Source: Saccharomycopsis fibuligera x Saccharomycopsis cf. fibuligera
Taxonomy: Eukaryota; Ascomycota; Saccharomycetes; Ascoideales; Saccharomycopsidaceae
NCBI GenBank assembly: GCA_001936135.1
Contig: CP012810.1
Span: 2,170,001-2,234,000, forward strand
Reading direction: 5' to 3'
Length of the DNA stretch: 64,000 nt
Position 1 is the stretch's first letter; every line of letters starts with the position of its first letter. Shown here piece by piece: positions 56,201-64,000 of this stretch. A model generated the notes under the pieces. The model saw only the letters and a program-made list of their open reading frames with translations. It made no database searches and was not told the origin of the DNA. Both the position numbers and the translations under genes were made by a program.

Positions 56201-57153
56201 TCTGTAGTGCCTAGTTTATTAACTGTAATTTTGCCATTACCAGAAACTGGTTTCAAAAGGAAATTATGATTTTTGAAAATATGTAGCTTTGCCTGTTCAG
56301 CAGCGCTTCCGCTAGTCTCTTCTTCTTTTGCTATAAGCAGCTTAAATTTGGCAATCAATTCTTGTTCATTAATAGACTCATAATCAGAAATCAATGAGGA
56401 AGACTCATTGTTGAAATAACAGCTTAGGGACTTCAAGGTTAATAGCTTTCTTGCAAAAGTATTGGTAAGAGATACAAAACTAGGCACCCAGGAACCATCA
56501 GTGGATACCGCGGATAGCTCATCCAAGGTAACCCCCAAGGAATAAGGAATGTCAGTGAATACAGAAGCGTCTTCGTATCTCAAATGGATATTTTTTATGG
56601 TAACTTGCAAATTATCAACAATCTTAGTCAATAAGCTCTCAGTGAAGCTTTCCTGCTTTTTAGACTGTGCATCATTAGGATCCAAATTTTGAAGCTTTGT
56701 TTTGTTTTCCTCGAGAACTTCTAATTCTTGCAACTTTTGTCTTTTAAGGGCCAATTCCCTTTCTTTAATTTTTTCTTCGTCGTATTCCTCGATTAGCATT
56801 GGCGAAGCTAACAAGTATGCATCTTCGATAATGACCTTGACCGGTTTGCCTCGTAAATTGGACCAAGGTATCTGTAAGGTCAATTGGCCCAAAAAGCCAT
56901 ATTTGACATCAATAGGAAGTTCAAGCTTATCAAGGGATTCCTTTTTTAGCTTCAAGTTTTTCAAAGTGACATCGCCAGACCATATACCGATGTTTAGTTG
57001 CTTTGGATCAAAGTTCTCGACATAATTTCCCTACATGCGATTTGTTAGTATTAGAAGCGTGAGAAAGTGTGTCTAGGACAACTAGTGGACCCAATTGAGG
57101 CAGCAACATACTAGCGTTCGATTGAGCAAACCTGCTACCAAAGACTCGAGCAT
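47266..57153 (-). CDS. VPS13: Vps13, bridge-like lipid-transfer protein (spliced)
   Basis: Exon 1 is 57153-57112 (14 codons, MLESLVAGLLNRTL). The 80-nt intron (57111-57032) has a GTATGT donor, a TACTAAC branch and a TGTAG acceptor. Exon 2 is 57030-47266. The joined protein is 3,268 aa (S. cerevisiae Vps13, 3,144 aa). The junction restores GNYVENFDPKQLNIGIWSGD, the conserved start of the chorein domain. Vps13 is a rod with a hydrophobic groove that moves phospholipids at ER, vacuole, mitochondrial and prospore-membrane contacts. The adaptor-binding (VAB/SHR-BD) region is at about 2,050-2,520, the ATG2-like C-terminal region at about 2,970-3,120 (GKGIIGLPTKAAIGVFDLTS), and a PH-like end follows. 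Acidic inserts lie near 940 and 1,620. A (CA)12 run abuts the start codon. It is divergent from PRP19. Confidence 0.96.
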
Positions 57154-57156
57154 TTT

Positions 57157-57180
57157 GTGTGTGTGTGTGTGTGTGTGTGT
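57157..57180 (-). repeat. (CA)12 dinucleotide run in the VPS13 leader
   Basis: On the plus strand this is (GT)12. In the transcript it is (CA)12 followed by AAA and the VPS13 ATG, so it sits only 3 nt before the start codon. Confidence 0.95.
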
Positions 57181-58019
57181 TGTGAGCCAGAATGAGCAGT
57201 GTTTTCTTAATGGATAAAACAGAATGCTCAGGGGCAGAAGAGAAGCCTCTTTAGTCTCTTAAGCCTTTTCTTGATTTTGTTTTTCGTTTGCGGTTGGGAG
57301 AGCAAGCGTGGCTGGTGGTTGAGCTATGAGATACAGTGGCTGGTGACAGCTACAGTGACCACAAAACAATCAAATCGCATCAGACACTCGAAGTAACGGG
57401 AGCTGTAGACGATGTTGAAGATATGATAGCGAGTGGAGAGACAGCTGAACAGTAGTAGTAGCATATTAGTAGTAGTAGATGCGGTGCAAGAGAGTGTCTT
57501 CTGGTAGACACTTATTTCTGCTCTACAGTCCACTGAATCTAAAGCATTCCAGATTTACTTCACTCTCTGTACAACTAAAGAACACCGTAAACATTCAGCG
57601 GCTGCTCAAACACAATGCTAGACTATTCTAGCCAAATTACACATTCCTCTTTACCTATAGTTCACAGCTATAGCACTGTGGTAAACCCAGTAGCCTGATA
57701 CTGTGCGGTGGACACTCCATTCCATTTCCAGCTTATGTAAGCCATCGCCGCGCCCAGAGACAAAACAAAACAAAACAAAACGAAATAAAATAAAATAGAG
57801 TAAAAACAAAATTAAAACAAAATATAAAATTTTGACTAATACAATACAATATCGCTGCTCGAGCATCTCCATTCATCACACCAGCACGCCCTCTCTCATT
57901 CTCTTTCTTGCTCTTGTCCGGCTGTTCGCATCACATTTTCCTGCTTAACATTCATTGCATCAGACTAGTTCCCGTCCCAATTTGGCAAATATTAAAATCC
58001 AAAAAGGCCATATCTAAGC
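57181..58019. promoter_or_regulatory. Divergent promoter, VPS13 / PRP19
   Basis: This region holds no gene. It contains AAAAC/AAAAT-type repeats at 57760-57830 close to PRP19 and a TAG/AGTAGT cluster at 57440-57480. Nothing is assigned. Confidence 0.5.
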
Positions 58020-59922
58020 ATGCAGTGTTCAAGTATGTATCTTTCCTAGTCATGATAGCCAAAACTGTCGGACTGACATTAGACATAGTTTCAGTTTGTT
58101 CTACAATATCATAGCAACTTATTCAAACAAAAATGGTTTCAAGTGAATTGATTGTACTAACCTCCTTTTAGTCACTGGTGAGCCCACGACCGACCCGGTT
58201 CTATCACCAAGAAGCAATTTGATTTTTGATAGAAAAGTATTGGAAAACTATGTGGCGAAAAATGGCACTGATCCGGTTTCCGATGAACCATTATCACTAG
58301 ATGAATTTATTACTGTGAAAACCAATAACGGATTAAATAGTTCATCAAAACCACCAAGTTTCAGCTCTATTCCTTCACTTTTATCAATCTTCCAAAATGA
58401 ATGGGATGCAATTGTGTTGGAAAACTTTGAACTAAAGAAGAAAATCAACCAATTACAAAAAGATTTGGCCAATTCTGTGTATCATTATGACGCTAGTATA
58501 AGAGTTATATCCAGATTAGCTAAAGAAAGAGATGAAGCAGTAAGAAAGTTACAGAATACTTTAATATCCGCAAACAAGAATGGTAATGCAATTCAAGCAC
58601 AACCAGAAGCAATGGAGGTAGACACCAATGGTACTGAAGAAGTTGATACGCAACAACAGCAAAAGCAACAACAGTCAATGGCTGAATATTCTGCTGAAGA
58701 ACAGCAAACTACTGATGTGTTACAACCAATTAAGGAAGCTGATAAATTCTTAAACGCCATTCATCAAAAACAATTAAAGGAAAACAAATCAACATTGAAC
58801 ACCACCAAACACAAACTTCGCTTGAAATCATTATTTGGCTTTACTCTTTTCGAAGATTTGCTGGTTCCTGCTAGAAATCAGATATCCCATACTTCCACAA
58901 TCCTCAATAATGATCTTTTATTGCTTAGCAATTCTCAAAATATATTTGTTCTCAACTTATCATTAAACTCGCTCATTAACAAAATCAAAATCACAAACAT
59001 TCATAAAAGTTCTCCTCTCACTTACTTAAGCTTCATCAACATCAGCGACGTTGCCACTCCAAACTTTAAGCCAATTGTTGGTTTTGAAGATGGTTCCACC
59101 TTTATCGTTGACGTTGACCTCTCTCAAAAAACTGCACCAACTGCCACGTCAACCAAAATCCCTCTTATAACTTTACCAAAGCAAGAGTCTCAAGCATCTA
59201 TCGTGACTTTGCTATCTCATCCATCCTTAAACAATCACTTGATAAGAATCTTCGCTAATGGAATATGGGCCCTTGTGAATGTTAACATTAACAAAACCAT
59301 CTTCACTTCTACTTTGGACGCTAGTGCAAATTTCGAATACAGTAGTGCCGATCTTCATATGGATGGATGTTTGCTTTCCATTGGTACAACTAATGGATTG
59401 GTTATAATTTATGATTTGAAAACTGGTGACAAATTAACCACATTCCAAGAAGATGCTGGAAATGATAACAACAACAACAACGACTCAGTGATTAGTAATT
59501 TGGTATACGCTAACAATGGCTACTGGTTACTCTCTACCGTAACTTCAACTACAGCTGCTTCTCCAACTCCAACTTCAAAAGTCAATATCTGGGACTTAAG
59601 AAAAGGGGAAATTTCCTTCACCATCAGCTCTTCTGCAAAAAAAATTATTAAAAAAGTTAGCATTGATAAATTTTCACAAATTTTGACAATTTTGTTCAAC
59701 GACAATACTTTAGAATTTTATAAGTATTTAAAAAAGGCTAAACAGTGGAGCAATGATGACGCATTATCAACTGAGTTCCAAACTTCAGTACAGCATCAGC
59801 AGCATGAATCAAACAAAAACAATGAGTTTATTGCCATTCCTTGGCAAAAGACATTTGAACGAACTTTTTTTGTTTTTAAGAGTGATGGTAAATGGGGCAA
59901 ATTTGTGATTGATTTTGAATAA
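58020..59922 (+). CDS. PRP19: Prp19, U-box E3 of the NineTeen splicing complex (spliced)
   Basis: Exon 1 is only 13 nt (58020-58032). The 139-nt intron (58033-58171) has a GTATGT donor, a TACTAAC branch site and a TTTTAG acceptor. Exon 2 is 58172-59922. The joined protein is 587 aa (S. cerevisiae 503 aa). The junction gives MQCSITGEPTTDPVLSP, the standard Prp19 U-box opening; the U-box spans about 1-70 with DPVSDEPLSLDEFI. A tetramerising coiled coil follows at about 80-130 (LQNEWDA-type block, here FQNEWDAIVLENFEL). A Gln-rich linker leads to the WD40 propeller (about 225-587). Prp19 ubiquitinates Prp3 and stabilises the activated spliceosome, and also acts in DNA repair. Without exon 1 the protein would lack the first U-box residues. 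Confidence 0.94.
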
Positions 59923-60674
59923 CTTTTGTATAATTTAAATTAATCGAGTGTTTTCTTATTTGTTTTTTTCAATTTCTTATTTCTCATATAATTGTTTTTT
60001 TCCTTCTTTTTCTTTCCAATAATCATTTTATCTACTATAATCTTGTCTAAACAGTACTTTACTGTTTCATTTTTCAATAAAACTTGTGTATTTTAGCTCT
60101 ATTTATTCATCTGTAATTGCGGCCATGGAACGGTACTCTTTCCTATTTTCATGGATATTTCCAAAACCATCCCTCATTATGATTCATGGAACAATGCCAT
60201 CATTCACATATATATAGCAGCAAGATAGCTAGTTATCTTAAGTTGGTCAACAATAGCTAATTGTGCAACATTGTTATTTTCTATTCCATCTGGTTCTCTC
60301 GATTTTAGATTACGTAAAGAAAAAAAAAAAGAAAAACACTAAGAAAAATGCAATTTTACCAGCAAGTCTTTGGACCAATGATTATGAGCTAATGAACTAA
60401 TAAGCCAATAGGACAAGTAAGCCAATAATAGTATAGTTGATATCGTATGCGAAACTGTCAATCGAGTAATAAAATTGAATGAATCATTAATATCAAATCA
60501 TAAAATTTATTACTTTTTCTGTCAGCGCAAATAAATAGACAAGTTTTCCATGCATATGAATACAAAATAGCACAAATATGACTTTTTAAAACAGATTGTA
60601 CCAAAATATGGTACTTTCAAATAGAGGTCCGATTAGAGCTGACCAAAAGCTATAGGTTAAATATTTTTTACAAT

Positions 60675-60675
<1 letters not shown>

Positions 60676-60706
<31 letters not shown>
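60676..60706. repeat. Poly(dA) tract, 31 nt
   Basis: An uninterrupted A run on the plus strand between PRP19 and OCA5. Confidence 0.95.
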
Positions 60707-60708
<2 letters not shown>

Positions 60709-60826
60709 AAAAGAATGAAAATGCAGTATTGAAAATAGATGAGAACGAACTATGAGTAAAGCAAAAAAAAATATATAGAAAAAAGAAAGAAGAGAGAAGA
60801 TACCCACAAAACACAAAGTAAAAGTC

Positions 60827-60851
60827 AAAAAAAAAAAAAAAAAAAAAAAAA

Positions 60852-60886
<35 letters not shown>

Positions 60887-60889
60887 ATA
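60827..60889. repeat. Poly(dA) plus (AAAT)n microsatellite
   Basis: Twenty-five A run straight into about nine to ten AAAT units, about 200 bp from the OCA5 stop codon. Confidence 0.95.
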
Positions 60890-61086
60890 CAAAAAAAATG
60901 AGGATACTCCAATTTTTTTCGATTCCATAAAGATAATACTTCATTCTTTACAGAACAATAAAAGCAGTGAACAATTTTTATCGGAAATAAAGCAGGGAAC
61001 GATTGCTAAATGTTCAAATTTTCAAATTATATTTATAATTTTCATCTCGATAATGATAATAAGAAAAGTAACAAGGAGACCTTTTT

Positions 61087-61889
61087 TCATTCCTTCAACT
61101 CAAACTGAATCCATTTTCTCCAAAATGCCCCACTATTCATAATTATATCCTCAATATCATCATTATTTTTATCTATGACTAATGGTAAACTACGATCCTT
61201 CTTATCGCGATGTAACTTTTCATTGCTTCCATTACCATTACCATTGTAACCATTGTTACTGTTGTTATTAATGATATTCCTATTGCTGTTGTTATTGTCA
61301 GCCTTGAACAGCACGCAATTGCTATCACCACTACTACTAACACTATCATTCTCATCAATAGTACTAGTAGATTTATCTTGGGGTTTAGTAACCTTGGATT
61401 GACAAAATTCGTTCACATTATCAGCAGTAAGCTTGAGCTTAAGCCTATCAGTGCTGCTTGATCTTTGACCATCGATTGATAATGAAACTAGACTGTTGTT
61501 ACCTTTAGCATTTTTAGCAACGTTTTCAACATTTTCGACATTTTTTTGAGCTGATTCTGATGCAGTTGGTGTAGTTATATGTGCTGCACTTATTGGTAAT
61601 GATAATTTTGATGATTGATTGTTCAAATCAAGATTTTGTAAATTCAACGCATTAACAGAGCTAATGCTTCTGATTTCGCCAGTCTCTGTATTAATCTGCT
61701 TATTATTATCTGGCGCTGGTGCTATTGTTGTAGCTATTCCCAAAGTTTGAAATTGTTTCCGTGGCTGCAACTGCGGTGAAATTATCAGGATTGTTGGAGA
61801 TAATAATGAGGACTGATCATCATCAGCAACCTTTGTTAGCTCTTGACCACCCGCACCATTACTTAAATCCGTATTCAGACTCTCCAAAC

Positions 61890-61969
<80 letters not shown>

Positions 61970-64000
61970 GACATAGCAACAGTACTGTCATTCTTTGAAG
62001 ACTTGTCTTGATTGTAATTACTATTACTAGAATAAGTAAAATAACTTTTATGATTACTCTTCAAATCTCTCGCTTTTTGTCTCTTGGCAAACTTATTAAT
62101 CATTGACGATCCGCGATCCCCGACTTTAGAAATCATTAATCCATTATTCAAAACTTGACGAATTTCTGCTTGATCTAGTTCAAATAGGAGATTTTCTTGA
62201 GATTTGAGAAATGCAAGATATATAAAGATTAATTCAATGTGGGGACTAATAATTGAATATGTAATTTTTGTCAAATTGTCGATAGTTGGCGTGAAAGCAT
62301 CAGATAGACTAACCTTAAAATTGGAATTTTCATTAACTAGTAACTTTCTTGTATAATTAATAAGATGTGAATCTTTAGTTCGAATAATTGCGTCCCAATA
62401 AATATTCGGACCCAATATGTTAATGGTTTTCTCATCAATATGTTTAAGTTGTTTTAAAATCGCCTTTTGAGTCTTCAACTCTTTGGCTACTTCATCATCC
62501 TTGATTTTCTTATTGGATTCACTGAGTTTTGAAGGAGTCAACAATTCAACTTTATTTTTGAAAACCAGTTCACTTGGAGGCATTCTCCATCCGAGAAGCG
62601 AATCCCATAATCTTCCTCGATCACTTTTATTAAATACTTTCGCACCACACCACTTGATCCACCATAAGAGCCACTCATCACCACTATTAATTAAGTTGAA
62701 ATTTGAAGTCAATATGCCTTCTTCTTTCATGAAACTTGACAAATCGCCAAGTAATTTCCGCAACAAGTGCAAGAAAAACGAAAGCCGTTCATCAATGGAA
62801 CCACCCCGCACCGGTAAAGAAACTGCTGTGCTTGTTGAGTGTTTCTTTCCGTGTTTGTGCAGAGGACTTGCACTGCGACTTGATGATAATGAAGAGGAGG
62901 ATGATGATGGTGGCGGTGATGATGATGATGAAGAAGATGATGATGATGACAGTTTTCTTTCTGATTCACCTGATGCGGAAGAAGATGGAGAAGCTGACAT
63001 TGAAGAAGTTGGTTTAGTCGACGAGGAGATATTCTTTTCCTTCTTTGTCAAAAAATCCTCAAATTCCGTCAACTCTTCTTCTGTTGGCTCAGAGGCATGC
63101 AAAATTACCAACACAATTCTTTCATAAATTTCAGGAAATGATAGCTTGTACTTTAACGAAATCATAGCATCCAATTTTTTCATCAGAGCATTAAATTTGT
63201 TAAAATTCTCGTTATTCTGCAAAAAGCCATCATAAAAGATATTAGCCTCTTCGTCAAGGTCAATAATGCACGAATTCTCATTCAAATTTGGATCATTGAA
63301 ATAAATTTTTTCTTGACATTGATGGCACCACCCTAAGTTTTGTTGTGGTGGCTGATTCAGATTCTCAAGAATAAATGTAGAGACAGTGGAGTTTGTATCC
63401 GAATCATCCACATTACCATTACCATTATGTTCACCTGCAATGCCATCAAAAATTGGCGAATGTGGGGTAGGCGGAGTTTTTAGCAGACTTATATTCTTAT
63501 GCTTATGCTTTTTCTCGAATTTCCCCAATGACATATCTTTGCCCAAAAGCACATATTTTTTCATATCATTCATATCAATATAGTGTTTATTGTTAAACAA
63601 CGGAGGATACCATTCTGCCAACCCAAGGGCAATCCAGGTGAGTCCAGGCTCATATTTGAAAATCTTACCCCACTTTCTCAAAAAACGAGCAATTGAATAC
63701 TCTAAAGTCTTAAAAATTTTTTTTTCTATGTGTGTGAGTTGATGATAAGGATCATTTGCATGGTTATCATGATGGCTATTCGCTGCAGTGGCATTACTCT
63801 TGGATGTAGACTCTTTGATGTTAGCATGAGCGGCTGTATTTGTAGTCAGCCCATTATTGGTTGGATTGTTGTTGTTGTTATTGTTGGCCACTTTGGCAGA
63901 ACTGCTTCCCTGGGGTATACTGACTTGGAAATTTTTTTTAAAGTATCTTTTCAAATCATTTCTAATTTGCTTGATTGGAATAAGCTTCTCTTCTTCGCGT
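61087..64000 (-). CDS. OCA5: Oca5-type TBC-like protein, N-terminus beyond the window
   Basis: The frame is open through the right edge with no in-frame ATG at its visible start, so the N-terminus is missing; at least 970 aa are present. Conserved Oca5 blocks are FLRKWGKIFKYEPGLTWIAL followed by GLAEWYP, then WWIKWCGAKVFNKSDRGRLW followed by DSLLGWR, then PHIELIFIYLAFL, and the C-terminus FWRKWIQFELKE. Oca5 has a degenerate TBC (Rab-GAP-like) fold and was found through oxidant-induced cell-cycle arrest in S. cerevisiae; its biochemical role is unclear. A CHQC pair lies before the acidic segment near 63320. Long Ser runs (about 62900-62960) and about 26 consecutive Asn (61890-61968) enlarge it beyond the 679-aa yeast protein. 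Confidence 0.88.
61890..61968. repeat. Coding (ATT/AAT)n tract in OCA5
   Basis: This pure triplet array on the plus strand encodes about 26 Asn, all AAT, in OCA5. The uniform codon indicates slippage growth. Confidence 0.93.

Larger units (their letters stand above)
59923..61086. other. Convergent intergenic region, PRP19 / OCA5
   Basis: These 1.16 kb contain two long A tracts (60676-60706 and 60827-60851) and an (AAAT)n run directly after the second. The rest is AT-rich. I see no gene or RNA signature. Confidence 0.6.

Noticed and set aside
62483-63127. 214-codon plus-strand frame opposite OCA5
   Set aside because: It is the antisense of OCA5 Ser-run codons (Asp/Met-rich); OCA5 is well supported.

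Overview
This window is chromosomal DNA from a budding yeast (Saccharomycotina). Every confidently named gene is a fungal housekeeping gene. The DNA is AT-rich, and the introns are short, lie at gene 5' ends and use GTATGT donors with (T)ACTAAC or GCTAAC branch sites. The proteins carry long Asn, Asp and Ser runs. Several features point to the CTG-Ser1 (Candida/Lodderomyces) clade. CTG is almost avoided: I count two in-frame CTG codons in the 1,047-codon RIA1 gene. A kinesin-3-type motor, absent from Saccharomyces, is also present. The species cannot be fixed from the window alone, and CTG codons may mean serine.

Layout, left to right: a WD40 protein of the Dgr2/Laf1 family (+, open at the left edge); ECM29 proteasome chaperone (-); OAC1 mitochondrial oxaloacetate carrier (-, one intron); RIA1/EFL1 ribosome-maturation GTPase (+); SNX41-type PX-BAR sorting nexin (-); MUB1 MYND protein (+, greatly enlarged); BET3 TRAPP subunit (-, one intron); PTM1 seven-TM protein (+); a repeat-filled 1.45-kb intergene; an Mdm31/Mdm32 mitochondrial inner-membrane protein (-); DYN2 dynein light chain (+, two introns, built from tiny exons); a small secreted Lys/Glu-rich precursor with a Kex2-type site (-); a 2-kb shared upstream region; a GPI-anchored wall protein (+); SNU71 U1 snRNP protein (+); NPL3 RRM/RGG protein (-, one intron); a short kinesin-3-like motor (+); FMT1 mitochondrial Met-tRNA formyltransferase (-); VPS13 lipid-transfer protein (-, one intron); PRP19 splicing ubiquitin ligase (+, 13-nt first exon); and OCA5 (-, cut by the right edge).

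Six genes are spliced, and I reconstructed their first exons from splice signals plus conserved N-termini. There is no operon-like organisation. Functional themes that recur by chance or by weak clustering are proteasome homeostasis (ECM29, and MUB1, which targets Rpn4), splicing (SNU71, NPL3, PRP19), membrane traffic and contact sites (SNX41, BET3, VPS13, MDM31 type, Dgr2/Laf1 type), and mitochondria (OAC1, FMT1). I saw no tRNA, rRNA, transposon, CRISPR array or origin. Noteworthy non-coding content includes a tenfold perfect 15-bp minisatellite, an ATT array of about 88 triplets, several dA:dT tracts of 25-44 nt, and a Rpn4/PACE-like site upstream of ECM29.
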